Origin: an uncultured euryarchaeote
GTDB taxonomy: Archaea; Thermoplasmatota; Poseidoniia; Poseidoniales; Poseidoniaceae
NCBI GenBank assembly: GCA_937892665.1
Contig: CALBJF010000260.1
Span: 1 to 5,784 of the forward strand
Direction of reading: 5' to 3'
Length of the DNA stretch: 5,784 nt
Notes under the pieces: generated by a model
The model's input: only the letters and a program-made list of their open reading frames with translations
Database searches by the model: none
Told to the model about the DNA's origin: nothing
Shown here: positions 1 to 5,480 of the stretch, piece by piece
Layout of the letters: each line of letters opens with the position of its first letter
How positions within the stretch are numbered: the first letter of the stretch is position 1
Program-made: the position numbers and the translations under genes

Positions 1-1
1 G

Positions 2-115
2 CACCGACCCACTGCAAGCCCTTGGATTCGTCAATACCTGAGCAATGGGTATTCGGATAGACCCTCTGAGAATATCCGAAATAGATTGAGCCATGCATAC
101 AGGAATTATGATTGA
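2..115 (+). CDS. Possible C-terminal tail of an upstream gene (partial, uncertain)
   Basis: The frame starting at base 2 stays open from the window edge to a TGA at 113-115 and gives 37 residues, ending in SHAYRNYD. The tail is polar and helix-prone, with several Arg, Tyr and Asn, and resembles a protein C-terminus, but no family is recognisable. An open run of this length is expected by chance reasonably often. A competing frame (from base 3) ends at a TGA at 39-41 with the tail DPLQALGFVNT and is also plausible. Bases 116-211, up to the next gene, hold no open frame of note and no clear hairpin; they probably form the intergenic leader of the thioesterase gene. Confidence 0.22.
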   Translation, partial: HRPTASPWIRQYLSNGYSDRPSENIRNRLSHAYRNYD

Positions 116-211
116 ATAAGAATGTGAGTAAACTGAACTCGTCATATTCCTCTGGAGTATTATTCATCGTAACGTAGTAGAGGATAAGTACTGCTTCCAT
201 GAGGCGTTGGC

Positions 212-748
212 ATGTACCCTTACCATCGTCTACTGAAGATGGTGCTCAAGAATATCTTCCTGAAGCAAGAAGTCTTCGATATCGAAAAAGAATATCTCTT
301 CCATTTCCGACCAGGCATTGGTGACATCGATGTTTATCCTGAAGTCAACAACGGCCGACATTTCGTATTTTGTGACCTTGCACGGTACGATATTGCCTTC
401 CGAGTTGGCTTGTTCAAGTATGTTCGAAAGAACAAGTATGCCTTTGTGATTGGTGGTTCAACGATGCGCTACCGAAAGCGGCTTGTACCCCTTCGAAAAG
501 CAACCGTTCGATCCAAAATCGTTGGATTTGACGAGAAATTCTTCTACTTTCAACAAACGATTGAACAGAAAGGAGAAGTCAAATCTTCAGCATTGATTCG
601 TGCAGGAATCCGTTTCAAAGGAGGCTCAGCGCCTCCAGGAGAAATCATCAAAGATCTTGGATATAATCTCGAGCCTTTCATGGAACCCTGGGTGGTTGAA
701 TGGGCAAATTGGGACAATGAAACACGACCATGGCCTGAACCGATGTAA
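212..748 (+). CDS. Hotdog-fold acyl-CoA thioesterase-like protein (THEM6/4HBT-like)
   Basis: This 178-residue cytoplasmic protein resembles the hotdog-fold thioesterases of the 4HBT/THEM6-like group, which hydrolyse acyl-CoA or related thioesters. The diagnostic stretch is at residues 38-60: D38-x-D40, then VNNGRH (45-50), then DLARYD (55-60). It matches the family pattern D-x(4)-h-N-N-G-R-[YH]-x(4)-D-x-x-R-x-D. Later family-like elements are a basic RYRKRL strand (86-91), a GFDEKFFYFQQ strand (105-115) and an ALIRAGIRFKGG strand (127-138) followed by a PP pair. D40 is the likely catalytic acidic residue. The His usually found four residues after it is Glu44 here. The start at 212 is preferred because relatives have a short hydrophobic helix like residues 1-18 before the first strand; Met10 (base 239) is the alternative. 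No strong ribosome binding site is visible, only a weak GAGGCG just upstream. The gene stands alone and converges on the large minus-strand gene. The fold is fairly sure; the substrate is unknown. Confidence 0.82.
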   Translation: MYPYHRLLKMVLKNIFLKQEVFDIEKEYLFHFRPGIGDIDVYPEVNNGRHFVFCDLARYDIAFRVGLFKYVRKNKYAFVIGGSTMRYRKRLVPLRKATVRSKIVGFDEKFFYFQQTIEQKGEVKSSALIRAGIRFKGGSAPPGEIIKDLGYNLEPFMEPWVVEWANWDNETRPWPEPM

Positions 749-876
749 TATTGCCAAGCAGTGGGTACGCACGAATAGGACGGACTGCGAACCCTTGCAG
801 ATGACTTTCTCATACACATGGGTGTTATGGGAAAACCCTCGTTAACAAGAAGTAGAAGCTTATCTATTGCTTAGAA
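749..876. other. Convergent intergenic spacer with one small hairpin
   Basis: These 128 bp separate two genes that are transcribed towards each other. A short inverted repeat at 785-800 (CTGCGA paired with TTGCAG around an ACCC loop, one G-T wobble) lies 37 bases after the thioesterase stop, and a short T run (805-807) follows. It could aid termination or mark an mRNA 3' end, but the stem is only six pairs and the T tract is poor. I see no RNA gene and no convincing ORF wholly inside the spacer. Confidence 0.35.
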
Positions 877-3800
877 TCACTCTTCTTCAACTATTGCAAC
901 AAGAGATTTTTCTTCATCCTTTAGAGGTGGCTGAGCTCGATAGAGCATGATCGTGATTCCAATAACTACAACAAATCCTAGCAATGGTAGAGCTGGTGCT
1001 TGTTGAGCACTTTCGAAGGAACTTAGAGGTTCTTTGTTGTCACCAAGTCCATCTCCATTAGCATCTTCCCATTCGGTTGCATCGAGTGGGAATTTGTCTT
1101 TCGAATCTGGGGTTCCATCGCCATCATCATCTCTATCAGTGTTATCCCCAGTTCCATCATTGTCTGTATCTACAGATTCTGTAGCATCCAGTGGGAAGGC
1201 ATCATTGGCATCGGAGACTCCATCCCCATCAGCATCTGTGTCAGCATTGTCACCAGTTCCGTCTCCATCTGTATCTACAGTTTCAGTTGCATCAAGAGGG
1301 AAGGCATCATCTGAATCAATTAGATTGTCTCCATCATCATCTGTGTCAGCATTATCTCCAATTCCATCATTGTCTGTATCTACAGATTCTGCAGCATCAA
1401 GTGGGAAGGCGTCATTGGCATCTGAGACTCCATCGCCATCATCATCTGTATCTGCATTATCTCCAGTTCCATCGTTGTCTGTATCTACAGATTCGGTTGA
1501 GTCAAGTGGGAAAGCGTCATTGGCATCAGAGACTCCGTCGTCATCATCATCTGTGTCAGCGTTATCCCCAGTTCCATCATTGTCAGTATCTACAGATTCT
1601 CTTGAATCGTATGGGAATGAGTCATAACCATCCTCAACGCCGTCGTTGTCATCATCTTGGTCTGCGTTGTCTCCAATACCATCGTTATCGGTATCAACGG
1701 ACTCAGTTGCGTCAAGTGGAAACGCATCGTAGACGTCGGGGACAGAATCACCATCATCATCGGTATCTGCATTGTTTCCAATACCATCATCGTCGGTATC
1801 TACTGATTCTGAGGCATTAAGTGGCAGGTCATCATCAACATCTGGTACACCATCATTATCATCATCCAAATCTACCGACCAATCGTCACAACCATCTCTG
1901 TCGTGGTCCTGATATGGGTATCCGTTTGGACAATCATCATCGACGTCAAGAACCCCATCACCATCATCATCTGTATCTTCTGTAGCATCATCGCAACCAT
2001 CCCCGTCGTAATCTGCTACCAATGTGGATAGACCTCTTGGACAAGAATCATCGATATCATACACTCCATCGTTATCGTCATCATCGTCTAACACGTCAAC
2101 CGTTAGGTCACCATCGTGGTCAGGAAGACATTGCAAGTACGATGTGGATCCTGTAGTAATGGTTGATTTCCCTTTTACACAAGAAGTTTGAGTGGATTGA
2201 CCCGTACCCAAAGATGAATCAACATAGTAGCCTACACCAGCATCGACACAAGCAGAGATACTTGTCGAACCTGTGTTTGGATTGTATTTCCCTGCCAAAC
2301 AAGCAGTTTGAGTGGATTGGCCTGTTTGATCAACATAGTATCCAGCATCAGCATCATAACAGGATGTTTGACCTGTTGATGGTTGATAAGTTCCTGCCAA
2401 GCAAGCAGTTTGACTTGATTGAGCCGTTGTTAAGACATAGTATCCTACATCGGCGTAGTCGCAGGAGGTTTGCCCCGTATCTGGTTGATAGCTTCCAGCA
2501 GCACAAGGAGCTTGGCTTGATTGTGCAGGAGATGGAACATAGTATCCTGCATCGGCATCATCACAGGATGTTTGACCTGTTGATGCTTGATAGGTTCCTG
2601 CCAAGCAAGCGGTTTGACTTGATTGAGCCGTTGTTGAGACATAGTATCCTGCATCAGCATCATCACAGGAGGCCTGACCTGTGTTAGCCTGGTATGTTCC
2701 TGCAGAACAAGCCGTTTGGCTAGATTGTGCAGGAGATGGAACATAGTATCCTGCATCGGCATCATCACAGGATGTTTGACCTGTTGATGCTTGATAGGTT
2801 CCTGCCAAGCAAGCGGTTTGACTTGATTGAGCCGTTGTTGAGACATAGTATCCTGCATCAGCATCATCACAGTCAGTTTGGCCTGTATCCGATTGATAAG
2901 TACCTGCTAAGCAAGGAGTTTGAGTGGATTGACCGGTTTGATCGACATAGTAACCTGCATATGCGTCGATACAAGCGTTCCATGTTGACCCTGCTTGTGG
3001 ATTAAACGTTCCCGCTAAACATGCAGTTTGAGTAGATTGGCCTGATCCTAAAAGTACATTCACGTAGTGCCCTGGGCTTGCGCCAATGCAAGCAGAGATA
3101 CTTGTCGAACCTGTGTTTGGATTGTATTTCCCTGCTAAACATGCAGTTTGAGTGGATTGGCCTGTCTGATCAACATAGTACCCTGCATCGGCGTCATCGC
3201 AAGAGGTTTGTCCCGTATCTGGTTGATAACTTCCAGCAGCACAAGGAGTTTGGCTCGATTGGGCTGTGGTTAGGACGTAGTATCCTGCATCGGCGTCGTC
3301 GCAGGAGGTTTGACCCGTATCTGGTTGATAGGTACCTGCTGAGCAAGCAGTTTGAGTGGATTGGCCTGTTTGGTCAACATAATATCCTGCATCGGCAGCC
3401 GTTGCACTCGATTGGCCTGTCTGATCAACATAATATCCTGCAGGAGCACTCGTACACGAAATTGAGCCTGTAGTACTGCTGAACGTTCCTATCGAACAGG
3501 CAGTTTGGCTTGTTTGAGCTGTACCAGAAACATAGTAGCCAGCATCTGCGTCGTCACAAGACGACTGACCCATGCTCGCTTGGTAGGTTCCAGCAGCACA
3601 AGCGGTTTGGCTCGTCAGGGCTGTGGTTGGAACATAGTATCCTACACCCGCATTGTTGCAGGATGACTGACTGGTTAACCCTTGGTAGGTTCCAGCAGCA
3701 CAAGCGGTTTGACTGGTTTGTCCAGTTGAAGATACAAAGTAGCCGCTACTTGCGTCGGTGGCGTACCTCGAAGCGGATGAAGGCACATACTTACCAAGTG

Positions 3801-5247
3801 GCGAGTCTGTGCACATGTAAAATCCGTATTGACCAGCGGGACATGAAGCTAAAGAAGGCGAGGTCGACTCAAACACATTCAGTATCCCATCGTTATCAAA
3901 ATCTCGCTCGGAAAGGGCAGCGAGACGGCCCGATCCAAAACTACTGGTTAAGGTTGGTGAGTTTTGTTGACCTGCTACCCCGTTGCCCAATTGGCCGTAA
4001 TTTTGGCGTCCCCAGCACGAGGCTGAACCGTTGTCGAGAAGGGCACAGGTGTGGTAATATCCGGATGAGAGTGCTACAGCAGTACGGCCAGAGCCAAGAC
4101 TGCTGGTGAGCGTAGGCGTGGTTTTGTCAGATAATGGGTAAGTCCCACCGTAACCCAGTCTACCGTAACTTCCGTGTCCCCAACAGGAGACGGATCCGTT
4201 GTCGAGAATGGCACAGGTGTGTTCAGGTCCGGATGAGAGTGCTACGGCAGTACGGCCAGAACCAAGACTGCTGGTGAGGGTAGGCGTGTCTTTGCCTCCG
4301 GCATTACTTGCTCCATTGCCCAATACGCCGTAACTTCCGGTCCCCCAGCAGGAGACGGCCCCGTTGTCGAGAATGACGCAGGTGTGGTAACCTCCAGAAG
4401 ATATCGCTACGGCCGTACGACCTGTTCCAAGGCTGCTGGTAAGCGTTGGTGTGTTTTTCTGGTTTCCACAACTTCCGCATCCTAATTGCCCATCCATATT
4501 TAGCCCCCAACAGGATACATCACCGTTGTCAAGAATGGCACAGGTGTGGAATCTTCCGGCAGAGAGTGCCACGGCCGTGCGACCCGTACCAAGGCTGCTC
4601 GTGAGCGTGGGCGTGGATTTGTCAGATGTTCCTCCATTACCCAACTGCCCGTTGCTGTTCTCTCCCCAGCACGACACATCACCGTTGTCAAGGATTGCAC
4701 AGGTGTGGCCAACTCCTAATCCAAGCGCTACAGCTGTACGACCTGTTCCAAGGCTGTTGGTAAGGGTTGGCGAGGGTTTATTGGCTGTTCCTCCGTTACC
4801 CAACATCCCATTATTGCCTGGCCCCCAGCACGAAACGGCACCATTGTCAAGGATGGCACAGGTGTGACTACTACCTGAAGAAACTGCTACAGCTGTACGG
4901 CCCGTTCCAAAGCCGTTGGTAGGAGTGGGCGTGTTTTTGCCATGGCTTCCACCATTGCCCAATGCCCAGCTAGATCCTTTCCCCCAGCATGAAACCGAAC
5001 CATCATCGAGAACGGCGCATGTATGGTAAAATCCTGAAGAGAGAGTTGCGTCTGTGAAAATTGATCCTTCTTGAGACCCAGGTTCATTCAATGAATTGAT
5101 AGGAAGAATGACTTCTTGAGGCGTATTTTCCTCTTCGAGGGTTGGGATTTCTCTTGATTCATTCAGAGAGCTTGTGGCTGCTGAGAGTCCGAGAATAATC
5201 ATCAGGAAACTGAGTAAAAGCGTCTTCATAATTCGGTTCATAAACAT
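877..5247 (-). CDS. Giant modular surface protein: RCC1 propeller, Cys-rich repeats, TSP3 stalk, C-terminal membrane anchor
   Basis: This 1456-residue protein is predicted to be exported, anchored by its C-terminus and displayed outside the cell. In order it has a signal peptide (about 1-24), an acidic linker (25-68), seven RCC1-like blades (69-440), a canonical 12-residue calcium loop (449-460), a GCC2/GCC3-like cysteine-rich array (469-1040), Asp-rich TSP3 repeats (1043-1404), one transmembrane helix (about 1419-1436) and a 20-residue tail with basic then acidic residues. I count 52 cysteines, an even number, all in the predicted extracellular part, as expected for disulfides. RCC1 propellers commonly bind proteins, and TSP3 repeats bind calcium and form stiff rods, so adhesion, ligand capture or cell-cell contact is a reasonable inference; no catalytic motif is visible. 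The in-frame ATGs are at 5247, 5241 and 5229; all keep the hydrophobic TLLLSFLMIILGLSAA core. The start at 5241 (MNRIMK) sits well behind a TATA-like box near 5265, so the true start is uncertain by a few codons. The repeated DNA could have been collapsed or expanded in assembly. Confidence 0.93.
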   Translation of the reverse strand: MFMNRIMKTLLLSFLMIILGLSAATSSLNESREIPTLEEENTPQEVILPINSLNEPGSQEGSIFTDATLSSGFYHTCAVLDDGSVSCWGKGSSWALGNGGSHGKNTPTPTNGFGTGRTAVAVSSGSSHTCAILDNGAVSCWGPGNNGMLGNGGTANKPSPTLTNSLGTGRTAVALGLGVGHTCAILDNGDVSCWGENSNGQLGNGGTSDKSTPTLTSSLGTGRTAVALSAGRFHTCAILDNGDVSCWGLNMDGQLGCGSCGNQKNTPTLTSSLGTGRTAVAISSGGYHTCVILDNGAVSCWGTGSYGVLGNGASNAGGKDTPTLTSSLGSGRTAVALSSGPEHTCAILDNGSVSCWGHGSYGRLGYGGTYPLSDKTTPTLTSSLGSGRTAVALSSGYYHTCALLDNGSASCWGRQNYGQLGNGVAGQQNSPTLTSSFGSGRLAALSERDFDNDGILNVFESTSPSLASCPAGQYGFYMCTDSPLGKYVPSSASRYATDASSGYFVSSTGQTSQTACAAGTYQGLTSQSSCNNAGVGYYVPTTALTSQTACAAGTYQASMGQSSCDDADAGYYVSGTAQTSQTACSIGTFSSTTGSISCTSAPAGYYVDQTGQSSATAADAGYYVDQTGQSTQTACSAGTYQPDTGQTSCDDADAGYYVLTTAQSSQTPCAAGSYQPDTGQTSCDDADAGYYVDQTGQSTQTACLAGKYNPNTGSTSISACIGASPGHYVNVLLGSGQSTQTACLAGTFNPQAGSTWNACIDAYAGYYVDQTGQSTQTPCLAGTYQSDTGQTDCDDADAGYYVSTTAQSSQTACLAGTYQASTGQTSCDDADAGYYVPSPAQSSQTACSAGTYQANTGQASCDDADAGYYVSTTAQSSQTACLAGTYQASTGQTSCDDADAGYYVPSPAQSSQAPCAAGSYQPDTGQTSCDYADVGYYVLTTAQSSQTACLAGTYQPSTGQTSCYDADAGYYVDQTGQSTQTACLAGKYNPNTGSTSISACVDAGVGYYVDSSLGTGQSTQTSCVKGKSTITTGSTSYLQCLPDHDGDLTVDVLDDDDDNDGVYDIDDSCPRGLSTLVADYDGDGCDDATEDTDDDGDGVLDVDDDCPNGYPYQDHDRDGCDDWSVDLDDDNDGVPDVDDDLPLNASESVDTDDDGIGNNADTDDDGDSVPDVYDAFPLDATESVDTDNDGIGDNADQDDDNDGVEDGYDSFPYDSRESVDTDNDGTGDNADTDDDDDGVSDANDAFPLDSTESVDTDNDGTGDNADTDDDGDGVSDANDAFPLDAAESVDTDNDGIGDNADTDDDGDNLIDSDDAFPLDATETVDTDGDGTGDNADTDADGDGVSDANDAFPLDATESVDTDNDGTGDNTDRDDDGDGTPDSKDKFPLDATEWEDANGDGLGDNKEPLSSFESAQQAPALPLLGFVVVIGITIMLYRAQPPLKDEEKSLVAIVEEE
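940..993 (-). other. C-terminal transmembrane anchor of the giant protein
   Basis: Residues 1419-1436 (ALPLLGFVVVIGITIMLY) form one hydrophobic helix after the TSP3 stalk. Arg1437 and then a tail with three Lys and a Glu-rich end follow. With an N-terminal signal peptide this gives a type I topology: repeats outside, about 20 residues inside. The tail is too long and too acidic at its end for a typical sortase or archaeosortase signal, and no PGF motif precedes the helix, so retention as a plain membrane anchor is the simpler reading. Confidence 0.85.
1036..2121 (-). repeat. Thrombospondin type 3 (TSP3) calcium-binding repeats, seven exact 35-residue periods
   Basis: Residues 1043-1404 are Asp-rich TSP3-type repeats. 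The first part (1043-1149) has the classic Cys-bearing form DDDNDGV-x-D-x-DD-x-CP followed by DGDGCDD, with Cys at 1069, 1085, 1106 and 1120. From residue 1150 to 1394 seven Cys-free units of exactly 35 residues (105 bp) follow. Each has the form DTDNDG-x-GDNADTDDD, then GDGVSDANDAFPLDATESV, and a partial eighth unit ends at 1404. In this family each DxDxDG segment coordinates calcium, so the block should form a calcium-dependent stiff stalk next to the membrane. Confidence 0.93.
2249..3180 (-). repeat. Distant near-identical 92-bp copies, 840 bp apart
   Basis: Bases 2249-2340 and 3089-3180 match over 92 bp with three differences by eye, including a 47-bp identical run (2249-2295). They encode the variant unit with CLAGKYNPNTGSTSISAC at residues 703-720 and 983-1000. 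The intervening units are of other types, so this is either a segmental duplication of a multi-unit block or conversion between distant copies. Confidence 0.8.
2519..2872 (-). repeat. Perfect 150-bp direct repeat, 204 bp apart
   Basis: Bases 2519-2668 and 2723-2872 are identical by eye over 150 bp and differ on both sides. The offset of 204 bp is exactly two 102-bp units (68 residues), so recombination between the copies would add or remove two units without breaking the frame. Flanking units are clearly more diverged, pointing to a recent duplication or a gene conversion tract. Confidence 0.9.
3361..3442 (-). repeat. Extra 51-bp half-unit in the Cys-rich array
   Basis: Near-identical 31-bp segments begin at 3361 and 3412, exactly 51 bp apart, half of the usual 102-bp period. 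In the protein this yields two consecutive copies of AGYYVDQTGQS (from residues 603 and 620) with no Cys-bearing half between them. It is an in-frame duplication of the Cys-free half, or loss of one Cys-bearing half, and it shifts the otherwise regular alternation. Confidence 0.8.
3868..3903 (-). other. EF-hand-like calcium loop between propeller and Cys-rich array
   Basis: Residues 449-460 read DFDNDGILNVFE. They place Asp at loop positions 1, 3 and 5, Gly at 6 and Glu at 12, which is the canonical calcium-binding loop pattern. It sits alone at the hinge between the propeller head and the cysteine-rich repeats, far from the main TSP3 block, so it may rigidify that junction when calcium is bound. 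Confidence 0.7.
3928..5043 (-). repeat. Seven RCC1-like repeats (one beta-propeller)
   Basis: Residues 69-440 contain seven copies of a 53-56 residue unit. Each carries HTC-A-[IVL]-L-D-[DN]-G-x-[VA]-SCWG, then a LGNG-like turn, then TPTLT-SSLG-[TS]-GRTAVALSSG. The HTC motifs start at residues 75, 128, 181, 234, 288, 343 and 399. Seven units make one closed RCC1-type propeller. Each unit has two Cys spaced C-x9-C (77/87, 130/140, 183/193, 236/246, 290/300, 345/355, 401/411), fitting a disulfide within each blade of an exported propeller. Neighbouring copies are also very similar at the DNA level, for example around 4031-4120 and 4196-4290, so the array expanded by duplication or is being homogenised. 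Confidence 0.9.
5176..5247 (-). other. Signal peptide of the giant surface protein
   Basis: Residues 1-24 have a basic start (R5, K8), an uninterrupted hydrophobic core TLLLSFLMIILGL and a small-residue SAA stretch at 22-24 that would suit signal peptidase I cleavage after Ala24. No lipobox cysteine follows, so this is a Sec-type secretory signal, not a lipoprotein signal. A Ser/Glu/Pro-rich linker comes next, before the first propeller blade. Confidence 0.85.
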
Positions 5248-5300
5248 CGTAAGTAATTTTCTTTTATTAGGCTAACATCTAATTTTAATTGCATAATAAT
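5248..5300 (-). promoter_or_regulatory. AT-rich upstream region of the giant gene with TATA-like boxes
   Basis: Read on the minus strand, this AT-rich stretch has two archaeal TATA-like candidates: TAATAAAAG centred near 5265 and AATTAAAATT at 5290-5281. The first lies about 24 bases before the ATG at 5241, the spacing of a leaderless archaeal transcript. The second lies about 38 bases before the ATG at 5247 and would leave a leader of roughly 10 bases. No Shine-Dalgarno motif is visible before any of the three candidate starts. Placement only; not a proven promoter. Confidence 0.4.
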
Positions 5301-5307
5301 CTGCTGA

Positions 5308-5328
5308 ACACAAGGGGACCCCTTGTGT
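5308..5328. promoter_or_regulatory. Perfect 21-bp palindrome in the divergent intergenic region
   Basis: Arms ACACAAGGGG and CCCCTTGTGT flank a single central A at 5318. It lies about 60 bp upstream of the giant gene and about 160 bp upstream of the right-hand gene. No T tract follows on either strand and no gene ends here, so a terminator is unlikely. A dimeric regulator's operator or a cruciform-forming element fits better. Confidence 0.6.
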
Positions 5329-5338
5329 ATGCGGGTGA

Positions 5339-5364
5339 ATACAACGGTACCCATAGCGTCGTAT
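5339..5364. promoter_or_regulatory. Weaker imperfect palindrome between the two stronger ones
   Basis: The arms ATACAACG (5339-5346) and CGTCGTAT (5357-5364) pair at seven of eight positions, around a 10-bp GTACCC-containing centre. The ATAC...GTAT ends resemble those of the palindrome at 5367-5391, so it may be a degenerate member of the same family. Confidence 0.35.
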
Positions 5365-5366
5365 AC

Positions 5367-5391
5367 ATACACAAGGGTGCCCCTCGTGTAT
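5367..5391. promoter_or_regulatory. Second copy of the palindrome, imperfect, 25 bp
   Basis: ATACACAAGGG and CCCCTCGTGTAT surround a centre at 5379, and 10 of 12 opposed positions pair. It shares the ACACAAGGG half-site with the perfect palindrome at 5308-5328; the centres are 61 bp apart, roughly six helical turns. CCCTTGTGTATG (5320-5331) also pairs perfectly with CATACACAAGGG (5366-5377), so the two copies can fold together as well as singly. Confidence 0.55.
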
Positions 5392-5452
5392 ACTCCTCAT
5401 CGAGACTATCCTCTCGCACATACTGGAATTGTAGAATATGCCGGCAACAATC

Positions 5453-5460
5453 ACATATAG
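5453..5460 (+). promoter_or_regulatory. TATA-like box of the right-hand gene
   Basis: ACATATAG is centred about 24 bases before the ATG at 5481, the expected distance for a leaderless archaeal transcript. A start at 5490 would instead have a leader of a few bases. The match is short and rests on position. Confidence 0.35.
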
Positions 5461-5480
5461 GGGCCTTAAGATGAATCTCT

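Larger units (their letters stand above)
2128..3843 (-). repeat. Cysteine-rich array: 15 Cys-pair units of about 34 residues, GCC2/GCC3-like
   Basis: Residues 469-1040 are dominated by a unit of the type C-x-AGTYQ-x-x-TGQTSC-DDADAGYYV-x(4)-AQSSQTA. Spacing is mostly C-x13-C-x19-C, a 102-bp DNA period. Cys pairs start at residues 516, 550, 584, 635, 669, 703, 743, 779, 813, 847, 881, 915, 949, 983 and 1023; an atypical pair (469/479) precedes them. Several units are longer (C-x15-C or C-x16-C with an NTGST-type turn). The AGTY...TGQ..C pattern matches the ephrin-receptor-like GCC2/GCC3 family found in extracellular proteins. In the usual family both successive AG-Y segments are flanked by Cys, whereas here every second one lacks them. 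The likely role is a disulfide-stiffened spacer. Confidence 0.85.

Noticed and set aside
600..845. Plus-strand frame overlapping the end of the thioesterase gene, and its antisense counterparts
   Set aside because: It is mostly inside the thioesterase in another frame, its composition is not protein-like, and the thioesterase has family-level support.
749..850. Possible tRNA T-arm on the minus strand (GGGTTCGCAG)
   Set aside because: No acceptor stem, anticodon arm or D-arm could be arranged around it.
1034..1820. Long plus-strand open frames rich in Ser/Pro or His/Leu opposite the TSP3 region
   Set aside because: They are antisense readings of the 105-bp Asp-codon repeats (GAT/GAC read as ATC/GTC) and show only repeat-driven low complexity.
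2163..3473. Several plus-strand open frames with repeated HRHHHRMFDLL-type motifs
   Set aside because: They are antisense shadows of the 102-bp cysteine-rich repeats; their repeat structure is fully explained by the sense protein.
2128..3843. CRISPR-like regular repeats
   Set aside because: The 102-bp periodicity is a protein-coding repeat in one open frame, with no unique spacers between repeats.
4451..4867. Plus-strand frame with repeated LPNCPLLFSPQHDTSPLSR
   Set aside because: Antisense of the RCC1 repeats, in the same period as the sense blades.
5308..5391. Rho-independent terminators at the palindromes
   Set aside because: No T tract follows on either strand and both flanking genes begin here, so there is no transcript end to terminate.
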